Below, piece after piece: positions 43,100-53,420 of a stretch of 64,000 bases of DNA. Source of the DNA: Vulcanimicrobiota bacterium. GTDB lineage: Bacteria > Vulcanimicrobiota > Vulcanimicrobiia > Vulcanimicrobiales > Vulcanimicrobiaceae. Positions within the stretch are counted from its first letter, which is position 1, and every line of letters starts with the position of its first letter. The notes beneath the pieces were generated by a model. That model saw nothing but the letters and a program-made list of their open reading frames with translations. It searched no databases and was not told the DNA's origin. The position numbers and the translations under genes were made by a program. The stretch lies in the NCBI GenBank assembly GCA_003168375.1, contig PMSI01000005.1, positions 225,206-289,205 of the forward strand, given 5' to 3'.

Positions 43100-44410
43100 A
43101 TGGCAGACTTGCTGCCGTCGTTCCGCGGAAGGCCTCCGGGGGCCCGGCGATTGTTCGATACGCTCGACGAGGGCGTGGTGATTCAGGACGCGGACGGCAC
43201 GGTGCGCGACTGGAACGAGGCCGCGCTCCGGATGCTCGCGCTTACTCCGGAGCAGCTCCGCGGTCGCGCGCCGGTCGACGCCGGCTGGCAGCTCCGGTGG
43301 GAGACGCATGCCGGCCCGTACGATGCGAGCGAACCGGTGCGAGCGATGCTGCGGCGCATGCTCGAACGCGAGGGCGTGACGGTCGCGATCCGCGCCGGCG
43401 CCGCGGCGACCCGCTGGATCGCGATCTCGAGCCACGCCGTCCACGACGACGACCAGCCCGCGCGCGAGACGACCGTCTCCACCATGACCGATGTCACCGC
43501 ACAGCGCGAGACCGAGCGCGAGAACGCTCGCTATCGCGAGATCATCGATACGCTCGACGCGTCCTACCGCATCCTCGAAGAGAGCCCGATCGGGATGTGC
43601 AGCGTCGACGTCGACGGGAACGTGCTGCGCAGCAACATGGCGTTTCTCGCGCTCGGCGGGGCAGAGGCGACGTCGATCGTCGCCATGGTCCCCGACGAGG
43701 ACCGTGCGACGCTGCGGCACGCGTTCACCCGCCTGATCGAAGGACGGACGCCGTCGGTGCGCATCGAGACGCGCGTACGCAAGCCGACCGGCAGTGAAGC
43801 GTGGTGCGAGATCACCGCGGTCGCGATGCGCCAGGGCCTGCCGGACGCCGCGATCCTGCTGCTGATCAACGACGTCACCGAGCGGCGCCGTCGCGAGGTC
43901 CGCCTCCGCCAGCTCGCGGAGATGGATCCGCTGACCGGGCTGCACAACCGGCGCAGCTTCGTCCATGCGCTCCGCGAGCGGCTCGCATCGCTCGAACGTC
44001 CGCGCCGCGCGGGCGGCGAGTGGGTGTTACTGCTGATCGACCTCGACGGCTTCAAGGAAGTCAACGATACGTGCGGGCACGCCGCGGGCGATGCTGTGCT
44101 CGTCGCCGTCGCCGCCGCGATCCGCGACCGTACTCGCCTCGACGACACCGTCGGCCGGCTCGGGGGCGACGAGTTCGCGGTCCTGTTCCGCTCCGGGCTC
44201 GAAGACGCCGTCGCCATCGGCCGGCAGATCATCGCGCGGATCGCGGAAGCGGCGCTCTCCGTCTCCGGCGCGCCGCCGGTGTCGGCCAGCGTCGGGATCG
44301 TCCGCCTGCGCCCGGCGCGTCGCGCCGAAGAGGTGCTCGCGGCCGCCGACGACGCGATGTATCAGGCCAAGCGCGCCGGCAAGGCCCGCGTCGTCGAAGC
44401 CGACCCGTAG
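43100..44410 (+). CDS. diguanylate cyclase with two PAS domains
   Basis: 436 residues, no membrane helices. PAS 1 (about 15-130, FDTLDEGVVIQDADGTVRDWNEAALRML), PAS 2 (about 150-265, LEESPIGMCSVDVDGNVLRSNMAFLALGG), then a GGDEF domain with the active motif GGDEF at 355-359 and an intact inhibitory site RLDD (RxxD, 346-349). It should make cyclic di-GMP under product feedback in response to an unknown cytosolic signal. GATACT 7 nt before the ATG may be a -10. Confidence 0.94.
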   Translation: MADLLPSFRGRPPGARRLFDTLDEGVVIQDADGTVRDWNEAALRMLALTPEQLRGRAPVDAGWQLRWETHAGPYDASEPVRAMLRRMLEREGVTVAIRAGAAATRWIAISSHAVHDDDQPARETTVSTMTDVTAQRETERENARYREIIDTLDASYRILEESPIGMCSVDVDGNVLRSNMAFLALGGAEATSIVAMVPDEDRATLRHAFTRLIEGRTPSVRIETRVRKPTGSEAWCEITAVAMRQGLPDAAILLLINDVTERRRREVRLRQLAEMDPLTGLHNRRSFVHALRERLASLERPRRAGGEWVLLLIDLDGFKEVNDTCGHAAGDAVLVAVAAAIRDRTRLDDTVGRLGGDEFAVLFRSGLEDAVAIGRQIIARIAEAALSVSGAPPVSASVGIVRLRPARRAEEVLAAADDAMYQAKRAGKARVVEADP

Positions 44411-44413
44411 CGC

Positions 44414-44896
44414 TCAGCGCACGGGCGGGCCGGTGCGTGCGATCGTGCCGTCGACGAAGCGGACCGCATCGATGCTGCACGTGATGCGCGCGGGCGGTCC
44501 GGCATCGCTGAGCTCGGCGAGGTTGATGCGGTCGGCGGTCGCGCCCGGCTCGACGCGCGTTTCGGCGATGTTGGTCCGCGTCGCGTTGATGTCGCCGAAC
44601 GCGTCGTAGAACGCGAACCGCACGCGCACCGCGGTAACCGCCCGATCGCCGGTGTTCGCGACGCGGAGCGCGTGATGGACCAGCGTCAGCCCGTCGGTTC
44701 CGCGGCCGTCGGAGAAGCAGCCGTCGATGCGGACGGGACCGGGCTGCGAGGCGACATCCGTCGGGATCGGCCGCGCCGCGGTGAGCCGTAGCGCCTCGCC
44801 CACGGCCGGGACGGTGGCGGTCGGGGCGCCGCGCGCGATCCCGGCGACCGCAAGGGACGCCGCGCAGGCGGCAACGATGAAGACGAACGGGCGCAC
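44414..44896 (-). CDS. secreted hypothetical protein
   Basis: 160 residues. GTG start after GGAGGA. Signal peptide VRPFVFIVAACAASLAVAGIARG, then a mature part with two cysteines (DGCFSDGRG, ITCSIDAV) and beta-rich stretches (HHALRVANTGDRAVTAVRVRFAFYDAFGD), resembling an Ig-like fold. No family recognised. It converges with the diguanylate cyclase. Confidence 0.6.
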   Translation of the reverse strand: MRPFVFIVAACAASLAVAGIARGAPTATVPAVGEALRLTAARPIPTDVASQPGPVRIDGCFSDGRGTDGLTLVHHALRVANTGDRAVTAVRVRFAFYDAFGDINATRTNIAETRVEPGATADRINLAELSDAGPPARITCSIDAVRFVDGTIARTGPPVR

Positions 44897-45074
44897 GCGA
44901 TTCCTCCGCAAGCTGATATGACGAGACAACGCAGCCGAGGCGGTGATGGTTCGCTTCGTATGGCACTGCGTTGGCAGTTTTCGCGGACGGCACATAGTTG
45001 GCAGGATAACGAGAGACGGCCGGGGCGCGGCGGTGCGAACATGGGCGCATCCCTTTTCACGAAAGGAATCTCCC

Positions 45075-48000
45075 TTGACCGTGTTTCGCATGGGGCGAAG
45101 CATCGGGGCGGCTCTGATGGTGCTCGCGTTCGTCCTCCAGGGAACGACAAGCGTTCTGGCAGGCACGACGGGAGCGATCAGCGGAAACGTCGCCGACGCT
45201 TCGACCAATAAGCCCATTCCCGGCGCTCGCGTGAGCGCCGTCAGCCCGTCGCAATCGTCGTCGACGACGACCGACGCGTCGGGACGCTTCTCGTTCCTCT
45301 CTCTCGCACCCGACACGTACACGATCGCCGTCGGCGCGACCAGCGGCTACGACGCCGCCGCGATCAGCGGCGTCACCGTCCAAGCCGACCAGAATCTCAG
45401 CGTCAGCATCAGCCAGCCGGCGAAGCTCAAGCAGATCGGATCGGTCACCTCGCGTGCCGCTTCGTCGCTCGTGAAGCCCGGCACGACGGCCGACGTCTAC
45501 TCGATCAACGCGGTCATGCAGGACAAGGCGTCCGGCGTCGGCGGCGGCGGTAACCTCAACAGCGCCTGGTCCGCCATCTCGACGGTCCCCGGCGTCTTCG
45601 TCGCGCCCAGCCAGGCGGGCTACATCGGCGCCGGCGCGACGATTTCGATCCGCGGCGGCGACTACGACCAGATCGGCTACGAGCTGGACGGCGTTCCCGT
45701 CAACCGCGCGTTCGACAACTATCCGTCGGGGCCGCTCTCCTCGCTCGGTCAGCAGGAGCTCCAGGTCTACACGGGAGCGACCCCGGCGAACTCCGAGGCC
45801 GAAGGGATCTCCGGCTACATCAATCAGGTCATCCGCACCGGCACGTCGCCGGCGTCGCGTAACCTGACCCTCGCGATGGGAACGCCGACCTTCTACAACA
45901 AGGTCGCATTCGAAGCGGGCGGCGCCAACGCGAGCCGTACGTTCTCGTACTACCTCGGCGCCGGCGCGTACGACCAGAACTACCGGTACTACGATCAGTA
46001 CAACGGCGCGAGCCTGCAGCAGAACTGGGGCGCTCCGCTCGGTTTCTGCGGCGCCGGCGTCACGGCATCGTCGTGCTTCGGACCGCGAGGCCAGGACTAC
46101 ACGAACGGCGGCACTACCCCGGCGTACGCGCTCGGGCCGTACACGACCGACGCCCTGGCCCAAGTGCGGGATCGCGACACCGTCGCGAACTTCCACTTCG
46201 GAATCCCGCGCACGGGCGGGAACCGCGACGACATCCAGCTCCTGTTCGACAACAACGCGATCTGGAACCCGGCCTACAACTCGACGAACGACATGGGCGG
46301 TGCGGCCTTCCTCGACATGATCGGCGCGGCGCACACGTACATCGACGGGTTCAACTTCACGGGCGCTCCGGTGGGCTCACTGCTCCCGGCCGCTTACAGC
46401 GGCGGCGGGGTCTCGCGATACCTCTTCCCGCAGTCGCCGTTCGGCCGTCCGCTCGGCGCCCAGATCGAGCCGGACCGCCGCGACGAGTTCGTCAACAACC
46501 AGTCGATCGTGAAGCTGCAGTATCAGCGCAACTTCGGCACCAACGCCTTCTTGCGCGTCTACGGCTACACGTACTACTCCGACTGGCTGCAGACGGGTCC
46601 GCAGTCGACGCAGATGAACTTCCTGGGCTACGTTCCCTCGGACTACGAGCTCCACAGCCACACGCGTGGCGCGAGCGCGCAGTACTCCAACCAGCTCAAC
46701 TCGCAGCACCTGCTCTCGATTCAGGGGTCGTACACGACCGCCACGACGCTGCGCGACAACAACTCCGGAATCGGCCAGACCGGTAACGTGGGCTGGCTCG
46801 TCTCTTCGGCGGCGCCGACGAGCGGCATCTGCTACAGCGCCACCGGGGCGCCGATCGTCGGGTGCGGCGCCAACACGCAGACGTTCACCCTCAGACAGGG
46901 CTTCAACGGAACCGTCACGCCCGCGAACACGATCAACGGCGGCGTGTGCGGTACCGGCACGTGCCAGTACATCCTGGGTGAGAACGGCGTGCGGGCCACC
47001 TACAACACGGTGATGCCGAAGTTCAAATCGTTCTCGATCACCGATCAGTGGAAGCCGACCGACCGGCTGAACGTCAACCTGGGTCTGCGCTACGACGGCT
47101 TCGAGTTCGACGGTTCCGACACGTCGGGATCGCCGGCGCGCACGATGTGGTACAACGCGTACAATCTCCTCAATCCGACCGCGCCGCTCGTCAATCCGGG
47201 CGCCGGCCAGATCGAATCGTACAGTGAACTGGAGCCGCGGTTCGGCGCGACGTACACGATCAACCCGACCACCGTTCTGCGTGCGAGCTACGGCCGCTAT
47301 GCGCAAGCCCCGAACAGCGCGTTCGAGCAGTACAACTTCCTCCAGCAGAACGACCTCGCCAGCCTGGCACGGTTCGGCACGTTCGGCCTGCCGACGACGC
47401 CGGGTCACCCGGTCCGTCCGGAGGTCTCGAACAACTACGACTTCTCGCTCGAGCACCAGTTCGGGCGCGACACGTCGATGAAGCTGACCCCGTTCTTGCG
47501 CAAGACGCAAGACCAGATTCAGCAGTTCTTCCTCGACCAGAAGACCAGCTTCGTGTCCGGGCTGAACGTCGGCCGGCAGACGTCCGAGGGCGTCGAGCTT
47601 GAGCTGGACAGGGGTGACTTCTCGCGCAACGGCCTGGCCGCGCGCCTGTCGTTCACCTATACCAACAGCTACATCAACTACACGCGCCTGGGCAACGGCG
47701 GGTCGATCATCGACGGCTTCAACGCCAACATCTCGGCCTACAACGCCTTCACCCGCGGTGGCGGCGGTGCGCCGTGCTACACGACGGCCGGTGCGCGGGA
47801 CAACGCGTGTGCCGCGGGCTCGATCGCGAACCCGTACTACAACGCGCCGACCCAGCCGCTCATGGACGTCAACGCCAACTACGCGACGTACAACATCTTC
47901 CCCGGCGCCGTCGGTGCCGGCGGGTACACCTCGTACGGCGCACCCTTCGTCTCGACGCTGATCGTGCAGTGGAAGCACGGACCGCTGGCGGTAACGCCGG

Positions 48001-48518
48001 CGCTCCAGTTCACGGGCGGTAACCGCTACGGCGTCCCGCTCTCGACCCCGGGGATCGACCCGTCGGCTTGCACCGGCGGCTTGGCCTCGGCGATCGCGGG
48101 CGACCCGCGTTATCCGTACGGCGCGCCCGGTGGCCAGCCGTTCGACCAGACGACGTGCGGCAGCAACTTCGCGATCCCGAACCCCTTCACCGGACGCTTC
48201 GACAACGTCGGCGCCTTCGTCGCACCCAACCAGCTGCTGCTGCACACGCAGGTGACCTACGACGTGAACAAACGCATCACGCTCGTCGGGAACTTCGCGA
48301 ACATCATCAACCGCTGCTGGGGCGGAACCAAGGTGCCGTTCGCAGTGACCAACGCCTGCAACTACGCCGCAACGTTTGGTGCGGGCGCGGGTCCGCAGCC
48401 GATCGGGAACCAGTACAATCCGGGGAACACGCTCCAGCCGTTCCTCGCGACCCCGTACGATCCGGTCTTCCCGGGCTTCCCGTTCAACATGTACTTCGAG
48501 GCCCGGATCAAGATCTGA
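45075..48518 (+). CDS. TonB-dependent receptor with carboxypeptidase-regulatory N-domain
   Basis: 1147 residues, outer membrane. Signal peptide SIGAALMVLAFVLQGTTSVLA, then CarboxypepD_reg-like domain (GTTGAISGNVADASTNKPIPGARVSAVSPS), plug (ISTVPGVFVAPSQAG...ISIRGGDYDQIGYELDGVPVNRAFD) and a beta-barrel running to the C-terminus (MYFEARIKI). This CarboxypepD_reg-plus-barrel form is like the 'OmpA-regulatory/Oar' type. The TTG at 45075 has AAAGGAAT at good spacing; GTG 45081 and ATG 45090 are alternatives. Substrate unknown. Confidence 0.9.
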   Translation: MTVFRMGRSIGAALMVLAFVLQGTTSVLAGTTGAISGNVADASTNKPIPGARVSAVSPSQSSSTTTDASGRFSFLSLAPDTYTIAVGATSGYDAAAISGVTVQADQNLSVSISQPAKLKQIGSVTSRAASSLVKPGTTADVYSINAVMQDKASGVGGGGNLNSAWSAISTVPGVFVAPSQAGYIGAGATISIRGGDYDQIGYELDGVPVNRAFDNYPSGPLSSLGQQELQVYTGATPANSEAEGISGYINQVIRTGTSPASRNLTLAMGTPTFYNKVAFEAGGANASRTFSYYLGAGAYDQNYRYYDQYNGASLQQNWGAPLGFCGAGVTASSCFGPRGQDYTNGGTTPAYALGPYTTDALAQVRDRDTVANFHFGIPRTGGNRDDIQLLFDNNAIWNPAYNSTNDMGGAAFLDMIGAAHTYIDGFNFTGAPVGSLLPAAYSGGGVSRYLFPQSPFGRPLGAQIEPDRRDEFVNNQSIVKLQYQRNFGTNAFLRVYGYTYYSDWLQTGPQSTQMNFLGYVPSDYELHSHTRGASAQYSNQLNSQHLLSIQGSYTTATTLRDNNSGIGQTGNVGWLVSSAAPTSGICYSATGAPIVGCGANTQTFTLRQGFNGTVTPANTINGGVCGTGTCQYILGENGVRATYNTVMPKFKSFSITDQWKPTDRLNVNLGLRYDGFEFDGSDTSGSPARTMWYNAYNLLNPTAPLVNPGAGQIESYSELEPRFGATYTINPTTVLRASYGRYAQAPNSAFEQYNFLQQNDLASLARFGTFGLPTTPGHPVRPEVSNNYDFSLEHQFGRDTSMKLTPFLRKTQDQIQQFFLDQKTSFVSGLNVGRQTSEGVELELDRGDFSRNGLAARLSFTYTNSYINYTRLGNGGSIIDGFNANISAYNAFTRGGGGAPCYTTAGARDNACAAGSIANPYYNAPTQPLMDVNANYATYNIFPGAVGAGGYTSYGAPFVSTLIVQWKHGPLAVTPALQFTGGNRYGVPLSTPGIDPSACTGGLASAIAGDPRYPYGAPGGQPFDQTTCGSNFAIPNPFTGRFDNVGAFVAPNQLLLHTQVTYDVNKRITLVGNFANIINRCWGGTKVPFAVTNACNYAATFGAGAGPQPIGNQYNPGNTLQPFLATPYDPVFPGFPFNMYFEARIKI

Positions 48519-48578
48519 GCCCACGATCGGGCGGCCCCGCGAAAGGAGTCGGGGGGCTGCTCGGCCGATCTAAGCGGC

Positions 48579-49106
48579 ATGGTACGCAGACTCGCAGCGG
48601 CACTGTTCGCGGTGCTGCTCACCGCCGGCCCGGCCGGCGCCCAGACCTCGCGCGACACCACACGCGCTCAGCTCAGCGACGTCCTGGCCAGCGCCGGACA
48701 GCGTTCCGACGTCAACGCGACGTTCCGTCAGAGCACCAAGAATCCGTACAACTACGTCGCCTCGATGACCGGGTTCTCGAACTGCGACTCGCTCGAAGTC
48801 GTCGTCAGCGTGACGAAGAGCGACACCATCGGTTTTCGCGTCTATCCGCACTACAAGGGCGGCTACATCAACCTCGGCAAGGCAAAAGACGCCAACGGGT
48901 TGATGCGCAAGCTGCTCTACCTCAGCGATCAGAACTTTCTGTTCTGGGGTGCCGACGACACCGGCGACGTGTTCACGGCGTACACCTTCACGCTGGAATC
49001 AGGTTTCCCGCGCGATGCGCTGGTGACCGTGCTGCGCAGCATCCGCAACACCGACAAGTTCGTCGGTGGCCTGCGGCCGTTCATCGACGGGTCGGTAGGG
49101 TTGTAA
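48579..49106 (+). CDS. secreted YbjN-like protein
   Basis: 175 residues. Signal peptide RRLAAALFAVLLTAGPAGAQ. The mature part SDVLASAGQRSDVNATFRQS...YVASMTGFSNCDSLEVVVSV...LRSIRNTDKFVGGLRPFIDGS fits the alpha-beta YbjN / type III chaperone-like domain. It follows the receptor gene directly on the same strand, so possibly co-transcribed. Confidence 0.6.
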   Translation: MVRRLAAALFAVLLTAGPAGAQTSRDTTRAQLSDVLASAGQRSDVNATFRQSTKNPYNYVASMTGFSNCDSLEVVVSVTKSDTIGFRVYPHYKGGYINLGKAKDANGLMRKLLYLSDQNFLFWGADDTGDVFTAYTFTLESGFPRDALVTVLRSIRNTDKFVGGLRPFIDGSVGL

Positions 49107-49138
49107 GAAAGCGGGCCCGAGCGGGAACGATCACAGGG

Positions 49139-49777
49139 ATGAACAGGGCGCAACGTTCCGCGGGTGTTTTCGTCGCGGCTTCCCTCCTCGCCGCGCTGGC
49201 GGGGCCCGCTCGCGCGCAGGCGCCGCCCGACACGCGCCCCGCATGCGTGCGCACGCTCGTCGCGCTGGAAGACACGATCGATTCGGCAAAGGCGAAGGGT
49301 GGCGAGGTCTTCAAGTTCCGGCTGGTCGAGCCGGCGCGAGCTTCCGACGGGACGGTGGTCCCCGCCGGCACCCTTGGGTACGGCATCGTGTCGAACGTGC
49401 AGCACGCCGAGCGCGGCGGACGCCCGGGATACCTCGCCCTCGAGGCGCGCTTCTTCGTCCTCGGCGACGGGAAGCACGTCGCGACGATCATCGACTGGGC
49501 GACCGATCAAGGTTCGACGGCAGTTGGGAGCACCGCCAACGCGCCGTACGTGCTCGGACTGATCCCGCTGGTCGGCTACGCGGTCGGCGGGTACGACGCG
49601 ATGCACCATGGCAAGGACGCCACGATCCCCCGCGGTACCCGCGTCGCGGTCTTCATCGGGGACGATGCCGCGCTCGGCACGTGCCGCCCACTGGGCGCCG
49701 GCGAGGCTCCGGCGCCGACGTCTACGCCGCCGGCGCCGATTGCGACGCCGACCGGGACGCCCTCCGCGCGGCCCTAG
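49139..49777 (+). CDS. secreted hypothetical protein
   Basis: 212 residues. Signal peptide SAGVFVAASLLAALAGPARAQ, then a soluble beta-rich domain (GGEVFKFRLVEPARASDGTVVPAGTLGYGIVS), a Gly-rich hydrophobic patch (NAPYVLGLIPLVGYAVGGYDAMHH), and a Pro/Thr tail. No family recognised. The gene ends overlapping the convergent porin gene by 4 nt. Confidence 0.6.
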   Translation: MNRAQRSAGVFVAASLLAALAGPARAQAPPDTRPACVRTLVALEDTIDSAKAKGGEVFKFRLVEPARASDGTVVPAGTLGYGIVSNVQHAERGGRPGYLALEARFFVLGDGKHVATIIDWATDQGSTAVGSTANAPYVLGLIPLVGYAVGGYDAMHHGKDATIPRGTRVAVFIGDDAALGTCRPLGAGEAPAPTSTPPAPIATPTGTPSARP

Positions 49778-50904
49778 TACGCCCCTGAGCCGAGCCGGGT
49801 GTTCGAGACGCCGAAGCCGAGCGTCAGGTTGAGCGTGTGCGTGGTGCGCTCGCCGTGCTGGATCACGTCCTCGGCGCCGATCCGCAGGCCGCGTGCGAGC
49901 ATGCGCGTCGCGCCGAGCGTAAGCGACCGCGAGAACCCTCCGCCGCTGGTGTCGTTCACGCCGTCGTAGCGCGCCAGCAAGAACGTTCCGCGCGGCAGCT
50001 GATAGCGGAGCTGCACGTAGCCGCCGCTCGAGGCGATCCCGATCCCGTCGCCGTTCGGGCTGGTGTCGTACCCGGTCTGCAGCAGCGTCTCGACGGCGAG
50101 CCGGCCGCGGTAGACGTTCAGCCCGACGCCGCGCCGCGTGAAGTCGTCGCCGATCTCGCCGAGCTCGCGTCGGCCCCGGTAGTCGTACGCGCTCAGCACG
50201 ACGCCGTGAATCGTTTCCTGCGCCTGGACCATGCGGTCGGTCCCGGTCTGTGGGAGCCCCGAGTGCGGATCGTGGCCTTGCGCCGCGACGAAGGTCGCGC
50301 TCGGACCGCGAACGGGATTTCCGAGCGCAAGGCTCGCCGCATTGCGCGCATCGATGAAGGCGAACGGGTTCGCCCCGACGGTCTGGTCGAAGATCGCGTA
50401 GTGCTGGTTCGTCTGCCGGAAGGTCTCCGGATCGACGGGCAGCGGCAGGGTGATCGCGCCCACCGTGGCGCGCACCGGGGCGCCGCCGAACGAGCCCGGC
50501 GAGGCGTATTGGATCCACGCCTCGCGCGTCGATCCGGGCCGTCCGCCGTCGACCAGATAGAACTGCCCGGCGACGGAGAGCTGGCGGTTCAGCCGCGCCG
50601 AGACGAACGCTTCGACCTCGTCGACCGTCGCCTTGGGCAGCAGCGACGGATCCGGTTCGCTCGTGTACGCCAGCTGGCCGCGCAGCGCGACGACCGGTTT
50701 TCCGCCGATCCCGAGGTTGGGCAGCCGCAGGTCGTTACGCAGGTACGTGTCGCCCAGATCGTTCGTCGCGCGCAGCGCCGTGTGGCACGCGTCGCACTGC
50801 AGACCCGTCTGCATCGAGAAGGCGGGGATCGCGTCGGCGCGGCCCGAGACGGCGCCGAGCGCAGTCAAGCCGACGACAGCGCAGAACGTGAGCTTCCGGA
50901 TCAT
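49774..50904 (-). CDS. outer-membrane porin with N-terminal c-type heme
   Basis: 376 residues. Signal peptide [20 protein letters not shown], heme c motif CDACH (37-41), then a beta-rich domain of repeated amphipathic strands ([46 protein letters not shown]) typical of a porin barrel. A heme on the periplasmic end of a barrel suggests electron transfer at or across the outer membrane. AAGGAGGG precedes the ATG; it overlaps the chemoreceptor stop by 4 nt. Confidence 0.8.
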   Translation of the reverse strand: MIRKLTFCAVVGLTALGAVSGRADAIPAFSMQTGLQCDACHTALRATNDLGDTYLRNDLRLPNLGIGGKPVVALRGQLAYTSEPDPSLLPKATVDEVEAFVSARLNRQLSVAGQFYLVDGGRPGSTREAWIQYASPGSFGGAPVRATVGAITLPLPVDPETFRQTNQHYAIFDQTVGANPFAFIDARNAASLALGNPVRGPSATFVAAQGHDPHSGLPQTGTDRMVQAQETIHGVVLSAYDYRGRRELGEIGDDFTRRGVGLNVYRGRLAVETLLQTGYDTSPNGDGIGIASSGGYVQLRYQLPRGTFLLARYDGVNDTSGGGFSRSLTLGATRMLARGLRIGAEDVIQHGERTTHTLNLTLGFGVSNTRLGSGAY

Positions 50905-52907
50905 GCGAGGGTCCCTCCTTGGACGACGAACGCGCTGAGCAGCTCGTCGAGCATCTCGGCGCGCTCGCGGGTGTGGCGCGAGGACGCGTCGACGCGGCTC
51001 AGCTGCGCCGCGGTCTGTTCGGTCGCGGCGCTGATCTGGTGCATCGTCACCGCGCCGCGGGCGGCGGTATCGGCGATCGCACTCACCAGGCGATGGATCT
51101 CACCGCTCACCTGCTGCTGCTCCGACGCATTCGCGGCGTTGCGCTGCGCGTCGCCGGCGACCGAGGCGATGCGGTCCGCCAGCTCGGCGGAAGCGCCGCG
51201 CATCTGCGTCGCACGCGCCGCGACCTCGCCGGCGATCTGCGAGGTCGCCTCGATCGCCTCGCGAATCGCGCTTAGCGCGCCGTCGGCGGCGTGCGCGAGG
51301 GCGGCGCCGTTCGCGGTTGCGCCGGAGGCTTCGCGCATCGCCCGCGCCGCGCGCAGCGCGTCGGCCCGCGTCGCGGCAAGGATCGTGTCGATCTCGCGCG
51401 TCGAGGTCCGCGAACGCTCGGCAAGCGTACGAATCTCACCGGCAACGACCGCGAAGCCGCGGCCGTGCTCGCCCGCGCGGGCCGCTTCGATCGCTGCGTT
51501 GAGCGCCAGCAAGTTCGTTTGATCGGCGAGTTCGTCGATCGCTGAGACGATCTGCGAGACCTCGGCCGAGCGCCGCTCGAGCGCGTCGATCACCGCCGCG
51601 GCCTCGGCGCTCGAGGTACCGATCGCGGCCATCGACTCGGCGGCGCGGCGGACCGCGCCGGAGCCCTCCTCCGTCTCACGCCGAGCGCCGGCGGCCGACG
51701 CGGCGAGCCGTTGTCCCAGTTCGTCGAACTGCCCGATCTCGCCGTCGAGCGTCGCGACCGCGAGCGAGCCGGCCGCGGCGGCGTCGGCTTGGCGGCGCGA
51801 CGCTTCGGCGATCGCAGCCGCGCCGTCGGCCAGCGCCGTCGCGCGATCGTGGGCGTCGTCGAGCTCCTTCGCCTGCTCGCCCGACGAGAGCGTCGCGTCG
51901 CGGACGGCGGTCAGGATCTGCCGCACCGCGGTCGCGGATTCGGCCGTCGTCGAAGAGACGGTCACGCTCTCGGCGACCAAGTCCTCGGAGACGCCGGAGA
52001 TGCGGCCGACCGTTGCGCGCAAGCTCTCGCCCATCGCGTCGAACGCGATCGCGATCTCGTGCAGGCCGCCGACCAGCTCGTCATATGTCGCCGAGAGGAC
52101 GCCGATCTCGTCGGGCGACGCGGCGCCGAGCGGCACGCGTGAGGTTTCGTACCGTGAGTCGAGGTCGCCGTCGGCGAGCGCGCGGAACGAACGCACGAGC
52201 CGTTCGACGTCGTGCTGCGCGACCTCGTGCAGCGCGGTCGTGACGCGGCCCAGCCGGCCCGCGACGGAGCGGCCGACGACGAGCGCTACCAGGCCGAAGA
52301 TAAGGATCGCGGCACCAGTGCTCAGCGCGAGGGTGACGATGACCGAACGCGCGGCGGCGTCGAACTCGGCGCCGGCGACCCGCGCACCGTCAGCCACGAA
52401 GGCGTACAGCTTCTCCGCCTGCGTGCCGATCGCGCCGAACCGTGCGTCGTCCTCGCGCAGCGCGCGCACGGCATCGGCGCGGCGGCCCGCGTGCACGGCC
52501 GCGACGCGCAAGTCGTAGCCGCGATCGAGCTGCGCCACGCCGTCTTCGATCTGCTGTTCGTAGACGTCGATCTGTTCGAGCCGGTTGACGGGGATCTGCG
52601 TCGTTTGATCGCTTGCACGCAAGCGCCCAAGCTGCGTGCGCAGCGCCTGGCGCGCGCGATCGAGTTGCGCGGAATAGGCGGGGTCGCCGCTCGCGACGAC
52701 GCCGCGCACGGCGCTCTGCTCGGCGAGCGCCGACGAGACGACTTCGCGGATCTCCGTTGCGACGCGCTGCAGCGCTTCACCGTGCGCGGAGGCCGTCGTC
52801 ATCGAGACGATGCCCCGCTGCGTGACGACCGCGACGCCGATCATGAGCAGAATGGCGAGGCAGGATCCGATCGCGATCTGTGCACCGACCGGAAACCGCA
52901 CCCGCAT
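50901..52907 (-). CDS. methyl-accepting chemotaxis protein
   Basis: 668 residues. Two transmembrane helices (about 8-30 and 190-212) flank a periplasmic four-helix/CHASE3-type sensor domain. HAMP follows, with a second HAMP-like helix region, then the MCP signalling coiled coil with conserved tip [48 protein letters not shown]. No C-terminal CheR/CheB docking pentapeptide. It is co-transcribed with the heme-porin and the CHRD-like gene, suggesting taxis linked to redox or respiration. Confidence 0.9.
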   Translation of the reverse strand: MRVRFPVGAQIAIGSCLAILLMIGVAVVTQRGIVSMTTASAHGEALQRVATEIREVVSSALAEQSAVRGVVASGDPAYSAQLDRARQALRTQLGRLRASDQTTQIPVNRLEQIDVYEQQIEDGVAQLDRGYDLRVAAVHAGRRADAVRALREDDARFGAIGTQAEKLYAFVADGARVAGAEFDAAARSVIVTLALSTGAAILIFGLVALVVGRSVAGRLGRVTTALHEVAQHDVERLVRSFRALADGDLDSRYETSRVPLGAASPDEIGVLSATYDELVGGLHEIAIAFDAMGESLRATVGRISGVSEDLVAESVTVSSTTAESATAVRQILTAVRDATLSSGEQAKELDDAHDRATALADGAAAIAEASRRQADAAAAGSLAVATLDGEIGQFDELGQRLAASAAGARRETEEGSGAVRRAAESMAAIGTSSAEAAAVIDALERRSAEVSQIVSAIDELADQTNLLALNAAIEAARAGEHGRGFAVVAGEIRTLAERSRTSTREIDTILAATRADALRAARAMREASGATANGAALAHAADGALSAIREAIEATSQIAGEVAARATQMRGASAELADRIASVAGDAQRNAANASEQQQVSGEIHRLVSAIADTAARGAVTMHQISAATEQTAAQLSRVDASSRHTRERAEMLDELLSAFVVQGGTLA

Positions 52908-52913
52908 GGGCGC

Positions 52914-53330
52914 TTACCTCGGCTTCGAGATCGCGCAGCTGTTGACTGTCGCGATGTCGTCGAGGGACTTGTGAACGTTGATCACGAGGTCGCCGGCGAT
53001 CAGCTTCTCGATCGGCACGTCGAGCGTCGTCGTCGAACCGCCTTTGACGACCGAGCGCAACGGGTAGAGCGGGCGCGGCGTGTACTTCTCGCAGGTCCCG
53101 TTGTGGAAGTGCGCCGGCTGCGGGTCGCCTGAGCCGCCCTTCATCTGCAGTTCGACGACGGTCTTGGCGCCTTGCGCGGTCAGGATCGCGACGCCGGTCT
53201 CACCCGAGCCGCCGATCGCATCGAGCGGAATCCGTACCGGGGCGTCTGCGGCGCGCGCGATCGCGGCGCTCATTCCTACGCAAGCCAAGACGAACGCGGC
53301 GATACGCGCACGACGAAGCAGAAGCTGCAC
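52914..53330 (-). CDS. secreted CHRD/SOD-like protein
   Basis: 138 residues, GTG start after AAGGAGG. Signal peptide IAAFVLACVGMSAAIARA. The mature part (TGVAILTAQGAKTVVELQMKGGSGDPQPAHFHNGTC) has the Greek-key strand pattern of CHRD or Cu/Zn-SOD-like domains; the HFH and Cys cluster could bind a metal, but the full SOD ligand set is not visible. First gene of a three-gene unit with the chemoreceptor and heme-porin. Confidence 0.6.
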   Translation of the reverse strand: MQLLLRRARIAAFVLACVGMSAAIARAADAPVRIPLDAIGGSGETGVAILTAQGAKTVVELQMKGGSGDPQPAHFHNGTCEKYTPRPLYPLRSVVKGGSTTTLDVPIEKLIAGDLVINVHKSLDDIATVNSCAISKPR

Positions 53331-53420
53331 AGAACCCTCCTTGGTGCGAAAATCCTTCGCTTTGGAAGTTACCGACCAAGTATGAGGGAATTCTGAAACG
53401 AGTGCCCCGCTACGTAACGG

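Noticed and set aside
48929-50518. 529-codon minus-strand open frame
   Set aside because: Repetitive Arg/Asp composition and overlap with three recognisable genes; shadow.
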